DNA from: Porphyridium purpureum
Lineage: Eukaryota > Rhodophyta > Bangiophyceae > Porphyridiales > Porphyridiaceae
Length of the DNA stretch: 64,000 nt
Direction of reading: 5' to 3'
Assembly: GCA_008690995.1 (NCBI GenBank)
Contig: VRMN01000001.1
Location: forward strand, 2,790,001-2,854,000
Below, piece by piece: positions 9,942 through 19,133 of this stretch. The translations under genes and the position numbers were made by a program. The number at the start of each line of letters is the position of its first letter. The stretch's first letter is position 1. The notes under the pieces were generated by a model. The model had not been told where the DNA came from, did not search any database, and saw nothing but the letters and a program-made list of their open reading frames with translations.

Positions 9942-10520
9942 ATGCTGGTTTCTTTCTTTTCTGGTGGAATTGGCATTCCGTCGAACCGAGTTTCGCTTTC
10001 TTTTCGATCACATGAACCGTACGCAGACATAGACCCTGGTCGTCGTGCCGAGCTGCGTCGACTGGGAAAGCTTCTCCGCCAAATCGTCTCTGCGGCGCTG
10101 GACGGAGAAACCTGTGTCAACAGCACCAACGTGCGGGCTTGGATGCTAAGGAGGTGTGATCCTGCTGGCATTGGGTATTGCTATGAGTTGGCTGTGGGCA
10201 ACCGTAAAGTGGATGATGTTTTGGTGGAAGCTTCACGTCCTGTGGTCATGCCGGTGCGAATGCCTCCGCGACGTCAAGCCATATCGGCAACTTATGCACT
10301 TTCCCGGTGCGAGTCGGAAGGCCTACGTGATCTTCTAAATATTTCCAGCGCAGTGGCTGACTCGGGGACGCATGATGCAGACCACACGAATGGGGGTGAG
10401 GGGGGTATGGAGCAGACTGATGAAAAGGAAACGGAGCACACAGAGGAGGTCGTCTTGAAAAGGTCTTTTCCAATCAATCTTTGTCCACAATCTTATTCGA
10501 TGCATGCGTCAATGTTGTGA
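9942..10520 (+). CDS. Hypothetical protein
   Basis: 192 aa from the first ATG of the frame. The middle part RAELRRLGKLLRQIVSAAL looks helical and amphipathic, and the last quarter is acidic with EQTDEKETEHTEE. Composition is that of real protein rather than of an antisense shadow, but I recognise no family. It lies at the end of the 7-11 kb region of coding-like fragments, so it may be a surviving piece of a longer gene. It ends in TGA and faces the helicase gene tail to tail. Confidence 0.4.
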   Translation: MLVSFFSGGIGIPSNRVSLSFRSHEPYADIDPGRRAELRRLGKLLRQIVSAALDGETCVNSTNVRAWMLRRCDPAGIGYCYELAVGNRKVDDVLVEASRPVVMPVRMPPRRQAISATYALSRCESEGLRDLLNISSAVADSGTHDADHTNGGEGGMEQTDEKETEHTEEVVLKRSFPINLCPQSYSMHASML

Positions 10521-10940
10521 CCCGGATCCTTTCGGACGTTTCTCGTCTCGTGACCTGTCGTCTGGCAATCACCTCCGCAGAACCAGCGCGATTCAATCGC
10601 TTCTGGTTGTACGTGATGCGATACTCACAACATTCGGCTGGAGTTCATAGACAACTTTACATACGCGCGAGTATCATCAGATCGTGTACCGCGGAGCAGC
10701 TCGCCATCAAATGCGGCGAGTGCGAGCCCCTAATGTGAGAGATAGGATTTCACCGACACTTTGGGTTGCGAGGATGCAGACCCAAGGTGCGGTCCTGGAT
10801 ACATCCAGCGCTTGCATCATTCTTGAGCTCAGTGGCCGCTCAACCGTTTGCAGACAAGCCGTCAAGGCCCGTGCGTCCAGATTCCGCCGTGGAAAGAGAC
10901 GCTTCCATCTTGAATAATTCGCGTCCTTACGTGACGCATT
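10521..10940. other. Intergenic stretch between a hypothetical gene and the helicase 3' end
   Basis: Two short coding-like stretches can be read on the + strand (about 10640-10735 and 10780-10935) in different frames, continuing the pattern seen upstream. Nothing is recognised. The last part should contain the helicase 3' untranslated region. Confidence 0.4.
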
Positions 10941-13088
10941 TCACAAGTATTCCCATGCCGATTTGTACACACCATGCTTCTCGATGTACTGAAGTAAGTC
11001 TGAAATGAAGGGATCACGGCAGACAGTCGCGCTATCGGCCACAATGATGCACGCACGTCTAGCGCGAGTGATCGCTACATTGATCCGTCGAGAGTCAGCC
11101 AGAAAACCCACTTTGCCCGCATCGTTGCTTCTCACCATGCTCAGGATGACACACTCGTTTTCGCGACCCTGAAAGCCATCTATGCTACTGATCTCAACTT
11201 TTACGTTCGCACCCATCACTTCCCGGAGGCGCTGCACTTGGCCGGCGTACGGGCTCAGGATCGAAATTTGGGAAGGCATCACTTTGTACTGTTCGAGGTT
11301 TCGCACGAGCGTGCATACCAGCCGGATCTCACCTTCGTTGACACGGGAAAACTCCGCACTTTCGACGTCGCTCTCTCCTACTTCTGTCTCATTCAAGTCG
11401 CAGCCGGCGGTGTCAACAAAAATAAGAGGTGAGTCCGTTTCACCGGACACACTTTCCACACCAGGAAGCTGTGCCAGGGTGTGTTTGGCAACGCTTGGGT
11501 CCGCCATAAGCGTGCATTCTCCCCCGTACATTGCGGCGGCGCTCCATTTCATGATAACCTCATTCATGCGGTACTGCTCTTTGAGCATGATGGTGTGTGT
11601 GTCGTTCGTGAGTGCACGCGCTCGTGAGAATAAGTCAACCGGACCGCGCAGAATCTCTGATTCTGCTTTTTCGTGCGATGCAAACAGCGTTGGTGGGAGC
11701 TGCTTGTCATCACCGGCGAGCACAACGCGAACGCGCGGATTTCCGCTGCGCAAGATTGCGATCCAAACGGCCGCTTCGAGGCCTTGTGCGGCTTCATCAA
11801 TCACGCACACGTCAAAAAAAATACCGTTCAAAATTGGATCCATCGGCGCCGTGCAGGTTCCTAGAACCACCTGAGCTCGGCCTAAGATATCCTTATTCAC
11901 CTGCGTTTGACGAAAACGGAACTCCTTTTGAAGCATTGTCAGCTCCTTGCGGAACTGCTGTCGTTCAGAACGACTGAGTCGGGACGAACGCAGCTTCCTC
12001 ATCGTCCGATCCATGTCTTTGCGTATATCTGCGGCAAGGCTCCGAAACTCTTTCTGGGCGACAGAGCTCAATGAGAATGGCACCACTGATTCCAGAAAGC
12101 GTACGGGATTGCCAAGGCGAACAATGTTCAATAGCTCGCCGCTCCCACCCAGTCTCTCGCAAATCGAGTCCACTGCGATATTCGACGGAGCGACGACCAA
12201 CACGCGTTCTTGATTTGTCAAGACACAAGTGCGCACGATGGCACATAGAGCAGATGTTTTCCCGGTACCTGGCGGACCCCAAATAATGCTCAGTACGTTT
12301 TCCGGATCAGATGCCAGTTTCACGGCTTCGCGCTGTCTTTCGTTGAGCCCAGACAGAAGGTCTTCATGCTCATCTGAACGCTCATTCGTGTGTTTCTGCT
12401 GCCCATCTGACCGAGACTCGAAAAAAAGTCGGTCAATGATGGGCATGGACCCGCGAATCGAGCCGCGTTCTTCCAAAAGGGTCAGGCCTTTCTGCATTCT
12501 TTGATACGTGGTGACATTCACCACACGTAACAGACTGAGCGCCTCCTCAGGCGCCTCCTGGTCTTCGTCGAGACTCATGGCCAGAACAAGCTCGCGTAAG
12601 CGAAGCCGGTAGACAGTTCCGCGCAGCGGTGGCGGCTGGTCATCGCCGCTCTTCTTGGGAGTCGAGCGAAGACTCCTCGGTATCAAAACCACCAGGTCAC
12701 CGGCGCTGAGGTCGGCTGGCGCTCCAAGTTCCTCTGTCTCCGCTTTCGACGAAACGAGTGTCCAAAGCGGCGCTCCAGCTAACCCGACGGGATCCTCATC
12801 CGACACGATAAAGTACGGCACCTTTGCTGATGCTTTCTTCTGTGCCTCTATCCGGCGCTCGACCTGATCTAATTCGGCTTGCTGCTCCTTTTCCAACAGA
12901 AGACGCGTCGCGCTGACGAATTCGGACACCGTGATGAACGTAGACGGATCTCCGCTTGCTTGGGCCTGCATGCGGCATCGCCACTGGCGAGGACGGGCAC
13001 CGGAACTCGGGCCAGTTTGCCGCTCACGACGCACCCATCCGCGCTTGCCAGCTCTTCGTGCGGGTCCTTGAAAGAGGTTGAATGCCAT
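10941..13088 (-). CDS. Superfamily 1 helicase, IGHMBP2/UPF1-like
   Basis: 715-aa ATP-dependent nucleic-acid helicase. Motifs appear in order: LNERQREAVKLA (Q motif, about 248-259), Walker A GPPGTGKTS (271-279), Ia APSNIAVDSI, Walker B DEAAQGLEA (431-439), III AGDDKQLPPT (458-467), IV/V SSIDGFQGRENECVILSMVRS and VI RRINVAITRARRACIIV. The DEAAQ box, and the N-terminal barrel before the Q motif, fit the IGHMBP2 (SMUBP-2) branch of the UPF1-like group, which acts on RNA or DNA 5' to 3'. No R3H or zinc-finger tail follows the helicase core, so it is shorter than animal IGHMBP2. A basic N-terminus may be a targeting leader. It starts at the first ATG and ends in TGA. Confidence 0.93.
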   Translation of the reverse strand: MAFNLFQGPARRAGKRGWVRRERQTGPSSGARPRQWRCRMQAQASGDPSTFITVSEFVSATRLLLEKEQQAELDQVERRIEAQKKASAKVPYFIVSDEDPVGLAGAPLWTLVSSKAETEELGAPADLSAGDLVVLIPRSLRSTPKKSGDDQPPPLRGTVYRLRLRELVLAMSLDEDQEAPEEALSLLRVVNVTTYQRMQKGLTLLEERGSIRGSMPIIDRLFFESRSDGQQKHTNERSDEHEDLLSGLNERQREAVKLASDPENVLSIIWGPPGTGKTSALCAIVRTCVLTNQERVLVVAPSNIAVDSICERLGGSGELLNIVRLGNPVRFLESVVPFSLSSVAQKEFRSLAADIRKDMDRTMRKLRSSRLSRSERQQFRKELTMLQKEFRFRQTQVNKDILGRAQVVLGTCTAPMDPILNGIFFDVCVIDEAAQGLEAAVWIAILRSGNPRVRVVLAGDDKQLPPTLFASHEKAESEILRGPVDLFSRARALTNDTHTIMLKEQYRMNEVIMKWSAAAMYGGECTLMADPSVAKHTLAQLPGVESVSGETDSPLIFVDTAGCDLNETEVGESDVESAEFSRVNEGEIRLVCTLVRNLEQYKVMPSQISILSPYAGQVQRLREVMGANVKVEISSIDGFQGRENECVILSMVRSNDAGKVGFLADSRRINVAITRARRACIIVADSATVCRDPFISDLLQYIEKHGVYKSAWEYL

Positions 13089-13161
13089 CGGAGGACGCCT
13101 TGCGAGTCATTCGCTACACGCGATGCGTGTTCCTCTGTATCGAAGCTTACCGCAAATTGAA

Positions 13162-13183
13162 GTACAGTGACATGTCACTGTAC
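13162..13183. promoter_or_regulatory. 22-bp perfect palindrome upstream of the helicase gene
   Basis: GTACAGTGACA is followed at once by its exact reverse complement. The palindrome lies 74-95 bp upstream of the helicase start codon, in the 223-bp gap between RPB2 and that gene. It contains the GTACAGTG octamer twice in opposite orientation. A dimeric transcription-factor site is the likely explanation, inferred from symmetry and position. Confidence 0.5.
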
Positions 13184-13311
13184 ACCCAGAACCCAGAACC
13201 GTGCTCGAAGCTGTTCCGGGTGCGCGGCCGCAAAGCTGAGACGCCATGGGCTCGTTCGTCCGCAGCTAGAGTGAGATCCTTGCGTGCAACTTCTCATTCC
13301 ATCCTCCATCT

Positions 13312-16300
13312 TTACTTTAAAAACAAGCGAGGGGCAATGCACATGCTCTCCAGTTCCTGAAACAAAAGCTTGCTCGCATACGGAAGCCATGTCTGCGCAA
13401 TCTTGGTGCGATTGTTGCAACCCCTGCACATGAACACGTTCCGCTGAAGGTCGGCAATCGCAAACAAGCCGCACATTTCGCATACGTGTACGCGGTATGA
13501 GTCTGATTGGTCCATCAGGCGCTCTTTGAGGAAGTGCGCCGCGCCGTGGCTCACCATGCAGTTGCCCATCACCACAGGCATAGACGCCGCCACGACCACA
13601 CGGTGACCTCCGCTGGCTGTGCCCATCGTCGTGTGGCGCACCCAGATCAGCCCATGCGGCACGCTCACACACCACGTCCGACCCGTGTACGAGATTTCCG
13701 CGATGTCGCGCGGGCAATCAATGAGTGGCGCACCCTCTGTATCGTCGCACTTGCCTTGATTCCCGCCGCGACCCAAATCAGACGAACCACTCAGTTCTTC
13801 GGCTTGGTCCAGCGCTCCGTACGTGACTGCCCAGCCTCGCACAATACTGCCCGCATGATACAGGGCACTAAAGCGTGCAGAATATCCCGCGTGAAGCAGT
13901 ACTCGAACGAGGTCGTCGCGGAACAAAACCGACGCAGTGCGAATGGTGCACGGACCGGTACCAGAAGCTCCGTCTGCGCGCTGAAGCCCTCGGATGATGC
14001 AGCGTAACTGCCATTTCTCGAGCGTCCATACCCAGTCTGCGAAGGTCCGACTTGACACTGCCTCGCACGGACCTCCTGTCTGCAAACTAGAACCAAATAG
14101 TTCCGCGTACCGGGTATCGCTGATACAAACGTCAACTCCCTGCATCTGTTCCTTTGACGATCCATTATATTCAGCTGCTAGGGCATCGATCGGTGCAGGC
14201 AGCTTCGTCAGGGTCAAAGCTCCGTTCGCGCACGATGAACCGGTACCAAGGATGTCCAATCCAAGAAGCTGAAGTGTACCAACCAGCCACTGGAGTACCT
14301 TGGCAGTGTCATGCACACCAGAAATCATGGCAGATTCCGAACGCCCTTGGCCACACTTTCCACGTCCAGGATCCACGTTCATCCGGAAAGTGACCACATT
14401 CAAAGTATTTGTGCGACTTCCTCTAGGCTCCCGACAATACTCGCTGCTTGCGTGCACGCCACCATTCAGAAGCCAAAAGCCGTACAGCTCAAGCAGAGCA
14501 CTATGCCTGTCCGCTGAATTGGCAATGAATGCGCTTAGATCGCCTGCCCACTTGGTTGGCATACCAGCCTCCGTTGTCTGCCACTGCTGCACACCCATGC
14601 GCGCGGAGGCAAGCATCTGAACGACCGCGTCGGGTGCAGACGACTTGCCTTGGGCCTTTGCCGCGAGGGTCTGCGCTTGTACCTTTGAGAAGCCAAAGTT
14701 AGGATCGACCGGTTCGGCCTCATCCACATGGGCCGTCCTGACAAATAGATCGTGTCGCCGCGTCACAGCGAATGACACGCCTCCGGGTACGGGTACGGGC
14801 AACGCATCCATGGTGCCTTTACCACCGGAAGCATGATGCTGTGTCACCTGCACAAGGGTTTGCATCTGCGCCGGCTTGACAATCAGTTCCAGCATGTGCT
14901 CATACACAAGCTGCTCAGATTCCGGATCATACGAAGCGATCAACAGGAGCTCAGAACCACGGCTCACGGCATCCTCAATGTCACGCAGAAACATAAATCC
15001 GCGGTGCGTCAGGATTTGGTGATCCTCGCTTAAGCAGTCGCGCTCCATCTCACCAAACCGCAGTCCGCCACCTTTTCCGCGACCTTCAAGCGGTTGGTGG
15101 GTTAGGTTCGTGACGGGCCCAGTCGCGCGGGAGTGAATCTTATCGTCGACCATATGCTTCAGGCGTTGATAGTATGTGGGACCTATGAAAATCTGCGCCT
15201 CAAGCGGGCGCCCACTATGGCCATTGTACATCAATTCCCAGCCGCGCGGCTGGAAACCGTGGCTCTGCAATCGCTGAGAGATTTGGTCGACCGTTATGTC
15301 TGTAAATGGCGTGGCGTCACCCTCAGTGCCTTCCATCGCGGATACCTTGGACAGAAGGCATTCGATCAAATGGCCTACAGTCATACGGGACGGGATCGCG
15401 TGCGGGTTCACAATGATATCTGGTACCACGCCGTCAGCCGTGAAAGGTAAATCTTCCTGCCGGTACATAATCCCGCACGTGCCTTTCTGTCCGTGGCGCG
15501 AGGCAAATTTGTCGCCGACTTGCGGCACGCGCACCGAGCGAAGCCGGATTTTCACAAAACGAGTATTCTCCTTGCTAGACGCAAGCATCACCTTGTCTAC
15601 CATCCCTGACTCTGTGGCTTTGGCGCTCACAGATACATCCTTTTTCCTCTTTCCGCCCTGTCCCCCCAATGGCGATACTTGCACATGGTTCGGAGCCTCA
15701 GAGTCCGGCGTTTCCTTGGCCTGTTGTTGAACCTCGCCTGGTAGGGGTGCCGTCTTGCCCACCAGGATATCACTTCCCTCGATGCGAACACCCTCGGTCA
15801 CCAGTCCGTCTTCTTCGAGCTTACTATAGTTACCGGGCTTGATGCCTATGCACTCTGCACGCTGTGGGACTTCCAGTTTTTCTTCCATCCCACCCAGGCG
15901 GCGTCGTTCTTCCTCAGCAAACGAGCGGAAATACACGGAACGCATAAACCCCCGATCAATGGCGCTCTGATTTAGGATCAGCGAGTCTTCTTGGTTGTAG
16001 CCTGAATAGCACGCGATTGCGGCAATTGCATTGATGCCTGACGGCAACGCGCGAAACTTGAGGTGCTCCATGGCGCGGGTAGTGACCAGCGGTTTCTGAG
16101 GATAGTACAGAACGTGTGCCATAGTATCCATACGCAAGGAAAAATTCGTAATGTAGACGCCCATTGCTTGCTTGCCCATGGCCGACTGGTACGTGTTACG
16201 CGGGGACTGGTTGTGGTCAGGGAACGGAATGATCGACGCACACACGCCCAACACCATGGCTGGGTGAATCTCGCAGTGCGTGTAGAGGTAGGTCGCGCCA

Positions 16301-18483
16301 TTGGCGGCAAGATCTTGAGGACGCATCGCAATCAAACACATCTCCTCTTCCTCACAGTCCACGTATTCAACCAAGCCCGAGTTCAACAACCCGGAAAACG
16401 ACGCGCCCTCGATATCGGCATCATCACTGGTCAACATCTCAATGTGCTGTTTCCTAATCGCCAACCGCGCTCGTCGCATTTGTCGCTCGCTTTCGTCTAC
16501 TCCGCCGTTCATTTTCAAATCGTACTCGTCTGCGACAATGTTGGTTTCGTCTTCACGTTCTACAATGAACAGCGGACGGCAGATGCGGCCCGGATCAGTC
16601 CAAATGCGCAGCTCGTTTCTCTCCTCATCCGCAATGATTGACGTTTCCGGGCGTAGTAACCCTTCGCGGCGCGAATGCCGGAGCGTGCGCAGTGTGTGCC
16701 GAAAGTCGTTATCGCGGCACACACCATGCCATACACCGTTGACAAATACCTTATAACCAGATGTGACCATTTCCGGGCTGTTCAGGTCAACCAAGCTTTC
16801 CACATTGTAATCTTCCAGAAATCCAATCACCGTGGATGACGGTGTGCCGACCGAGATGTACGACATCAGCGCAACATTCTTGACGAGACCGCAAGCCTGG
16901 CCCTCGGGCGTCTCCGCCGGACAGATTACGCCCCAGTGCGTATTATGCAACTGGCGCGGCTTGGCGAGTTTGCCGTCGCGACCGATCGGCGAGTTTAAAC
17001 GCCTCAAGTGCGAAAGAGACGACGCAAAGGTCAGCCGGTTGAGCACTTGCGACACGCCTGTTTTCACGCCTGCCTTGCGGTCTGCATTCCAATTGCCCGT
17101 GGCCAGTGCATACTTGAGACCATTCGTGATAGTCGAGCTTTTGATCGCGCCGCCCTGAACGTTGAGCTCGCGGCCGTTGTTTACCTGGTACTCAAAATGC
17201 CTTTTCGCGTCCTTGACAACCTTACGGAACAGCTGCCGGAAGAGCCCGCCCAACAGCGGGCCTGCAAGGTCCACGCGCTTGTTGCCGTAGTGGTCGCGAT
17301 CATCTGGTGCGCGCCTGTCGAGAATGACTTCGAGGACTCGCTGTACCATGTAGCCCAGAAAGTAGACTTTGGGCAGCTCGCACTGCTCACCTACACCCAT
17401 ATGAGGCAGAAACTCTTTCTGCAAAATATCGCGAGCGTATCGGATGCGTTCCGAGCGCGTCGTTGCGGCTCCACCTGAGGTTGCGCGCCGCCCAATGTAA
17501 TCTAGAGCGAGACGTTCATCCCCGATCATCGAAGCTTCTTCGATGGACGGTTTCAACATATTCATCATGTCATTGTCATCCATGGCGTAGCAGATATACG
17601 ACATCATGTCCGAATCGCTCTTCATGCCCAGAGCTCGAAAGAGAATGGCGATCGGAATGGCTTCACGCACATGAGGCAGCTCGGCCACGATCAACTGTCC
17701 GCCTGTCGAATTCGGCCCGCCGTGTGTGTTGATCACCTTGACGACAAATGTGGTAGCCGGACGATTACCCGCCTCCGAAACTGAGCGGATCTCTGCCGTG
17801 TATGTGAAGCGGCCCGGCTGCAGTTGCTTCTTAAACACAAACACGTGGTTCTGTGCCATTCGTTCCTGTGCTAAAAGTACCTTCTCGCTGCCATTGATGA
17901 TGAAGTAGCCACCCTGGTCGACAGGGCACTCGCCAAGCTTGCACAGGTCGTCTGGTCCTACGCCATCAAGGATGCAGAAGCGACTCTTTAGCATGATCGG
18001 GATGTGTCCCAGAAAAACCTTGACCTCCAGGTCGTGCTCTTCGTATTCATCCCCATTGCTATGAGTTGTAATTATCGACTTTTTCACGTCGACGTAAAGA
18101 GGCGCGGCGTACACGAGATTTCGAAGCCGAGCCTGCGTCGGGAACAGTGGCCGCATTTCACCATTCGGCTCTGTAAACCCGGTCTTGCCTAGGCGCAGTT
18201 GGCCAAACTCAACGAGGTACCGCGTATCCTCCTTCACGTCCTGTTGGCCAGGAAGATGCTGCGACTCTGGATAGATAACGATCGGTAGCGACTCGTCGAC
18301 GATCTGCTGCATCATGTTCGACACAAACTCGTTGAACGAGTCAATTTGCTGACGAACCAGGCCATACTCTTGAAAGTACGATGAGATGACGATCCACGCG
18401 TCATTCTCATCAATATCCAAATCCTCAACAGGCTCTGCGATTTCAGCCTGCAGCTCTTCCGGCTCATACTCGCTCTTGTCCAT
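13312..18483 (-). CDS. RPB2: RNA polymerase II second-largest subunit with in-frame intein
   Basis: 1,723-aa precursor; without the intein 1,231 aa, the normal RPB2 length. It forms the wall, protrusion and much of the catalytic centre of Pol II. The N-terminus ENDAWIVISSYFQEYGLVRQQIDSFNEF is RPB2-specific rather than RPA2 or RPC2. Further landmarks are GGYFIINGSEKVL, RDHYGNKRVDLAGPLL, NTHWGVICPAETPEGQACG, the VGDKFASRHGQKGT active-site region, GRGKGGGLRFGEMERD, and the C-terminal zinc site CEMCG...CRGC (in the final 82 residues). An intein of 492 residues sits between MERD and CMVSHGAA. A short Gly/Lys-rich insertion precedes the DKFASRHGQKG region. The gene starts at the only sensible ATG, ends in TAA and shares its 650-bp upstream region with GPN2. 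Confidence 0.97.
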   Translation of the reverse strand: MDKSEYEPEELQAEIAEPVEDLDIDENDAWIVISSYFQEYGLVRQQIDSFNEFVSNMMQQIVDESLPIVIYPESQHLPGQQDVKEDTRYLVEFGQLRLGKTGFTEPNGEMRPLFPTQARLRNLVYAAPLYVDVKKSIITTHSNGDEYEEHDLEVKVFLGHIPIMLKSRFCILDGVGPDDLCKLGECPVDQGGYFIINGSEKVLLAQERMAQNHVFVFKKQLQPGRFTYTAEIRSVSEAGNRPATTFVVKVINTHGGPNSTGGQLIVAELPHVREAIPIAILFRALGMKSDSDMMSYICYAMDDNDMMNMLKPSIEEASMIGDERLALDYIGRRATSGGAATTRSERIRYARDILQKEFLPHMGVGEQCELPKVYFLGYMVQRVLEVILDRRAPDDRDHYGNKRVDLAGPLLGGLFRQLFRKVVKDAKRHFEYQVNNGRELNVQGGAIKSSTITNGLKYALATGNWNADRKAGVKTGVSQVLNRLTFASSLSHLRRLNSPIGRDGKLAKPRQLHNTHWGVICPAETPEGQACGLVKNVALMSYISVGTPSSTVIGFLEDYNVESLVDLNSPEMVTSGYKVFVNGVWHGVCRDNDFRHTLRTLRHSRREGLLRPETSIIADEERNELRIWTDPGRICRPLFIVEREDETNIVADEYDLKMNGGVDESERQMRRARLAIRKQHIEMLTSDDADIEGASFSGLLNSGLVEYVDCEEEEMCLIAMRPQDLAANGATYLYTHCEIHPAMVLGVCASIIPFPDHNQSPRNTYQSAMGKQAMGVYITNFSLRMDTMAHVLYYPQKPLVTTRAMEHLKFRALPSGINAIAAIACYSGYNQEDSLILNQSAIDRGFMRSVYFRSFAEEERRRLGGMEEKLEVPQRAECIGIKPGNYSKLEEDGLVTEGVRIEGSDILVGKTAPLPGEVQQQAKETPDSEAPNHVQVSPLGGQGGKRKKDVSVSAKATESGMVDKVMLASSKENTRFVKIRLRSVRVPQVGDKFASRHGQKGTCGIMYRQEDLPFTADGVVPDIIVNPHAIPSRMTVGHLIECLLSKVSAMEGTEGDATPFTDITVDQISQRLQSHGFQPRGWELMYNGHSGRPLEAQIFIGPTYYQRLKHMVDDKIHSRATGPVTNLTHQPLEGRGKGGGLRFGEMERDCLSEDHQILTHRGFMFLRDIEDAVSRGSELLLIASYDPESEQLVYEHMLELIVKPAQMQTLVQVTQHHASGGKGTMDALPVPVPGGVSFAVTRRHDLFVRTAHVDEAEPVDPNFGFSKVQAQTLAAKAQGKSSAPDAVVQMLASARMGVQQWQTTEAGMPTKWAGDLSAFIANSADRHSALLELYGFWLLNGGVHASSEYCREPRGSRTNTLNVVTFRMNVDPGRGKCGQGRSESAMISGVHDTAKVLQWLVGTLQLLGLDILGTGSSCANGALTLTKLPAPIDALAAEYNGSSKEQMQGVDVCISDTRYAELFGSSLQTGGPCEAVSSRTFADWVWTLEKWQLRCIIRGLQRADGASGTGPCTIRTASVLFRDDLVRVLLHAGYSARFSALYHAGSIVRGWAVTYGALDQAEELSGSSDLGRGGNQGKCDDTEGAPLIDCPRDIAEISYTGRTWCVSVPHGLIWVRHTTMGTASGGHRVVVAASMPVVMGNCMVSHGAAHFLKERLMDQSDSYRVHVCEMCGLFAIADLQRNVFMCRGCNNRTKIAQTWLPYASKLLFQELESMCIAPRLFLK
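13561..15036 (-). other. Intein inside RPB2 (residues 1150-1641), with LAGLIDADG endonuclease domain
   Basis: Protein intron that would excise itself and join MERD to CMVSHGAA. It begins with Cys1 in CLSEDHQILTHRG (block A). VTRRHDLFVR (about 91-100) fits block B with its Thr-x-x-His. YTGRTWCVSVPHGLIW (450-465) fits block F. It ends MPVVMGN with Asn492, and the next residue is the extein Cys. So both Cys nucleophiles and the cyclising Asn are present. The penultimate residue is Gly instead of the common His. Between lie two LAGLIDADG-like helices, LLELYGFWLLNGG (181-193) and RCIIRGLQRADG (345-356). The first has Asn where the metal-binding Asp is expected. It resembles the endonuclease-bearing inteins of fungal PRP8 and chytrid/green-algal RPB2. 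Confidence 0.93.
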
Positions 18484-19133
18484 GACTGAGATTGTCTTTC
18501 ACTGCCCTGTTTCCTTTCCGGTCAGTGATCAGTCAAAACCCCGCGTTGTCCTCGCGCTTATACCCGCGTCCAGTCGTCAGCCGTGTCAATCAATCCCTCG
18601 TGTCCGCCATATATGTGCATATAGATGTATGTATGTGTACACCGCGGCGCTTCTCTCTGCCGCGTACCTACTATACAACAAACCAAAACGCGAGTCGCCC
18701 TCGCCCTACCTTCCCTACAAAAAGACTAAACCAATCAACCAACACCCGACCACCAACCGACAGCGCGACGCCGAGTGGGCGTGCGGGGAAACACGGGATT
18801 CGCAGAGGGGCGCAACTACTGTACAGGCAGACGCATTCTGCGCCCGACCAGGACCACCCCTCTTGCTGCACACGATCCGCGATCGTGTCCGGTCAAACCA
18901 CACACACACGCGCACACGCCCTTCCTCTTCCCGCCTTGTCACTGTGTCACCATACGTCGCGGCCGTGTTCGGTTTATCCATCTTTTTTTCGGCGCCTGCG
19001 AGGAACATACTAAAACGGGGCTGTTTGTATATGAACTTGGCATTTTTGAACCATTAAGCCGGTAAGCTGAGTGGAGCAGAACGCGCGTGTTGGTGGGTGG
19101 GTGGTGGATGGGGCGGCGATCGGGCTAGACGAT
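18484..19133. promoter_or_regulatory. Shared upstream region of RPB2 and GPN2
   Basis: A 650-bp pyrimidine- and CA-rich stretch between two divergent start codons, without a convincing open frame. It contains CTACTGTACAG at 18817-18827, a near match to the octamer seen elsewhere. It also has an inverted repeat ACACGATC-CGC-GATCGTGT at about 18867-18885. Which signals serve which gene cannot be told. Confidence 0.5.

Noticed and set aside
19071-19133. GTG-initiated N-terminal extension of GPN2
   Set aside because: GPN proteins begin just before the P-loop; the ATG at 19134 gives that, and the extension has no similarity.
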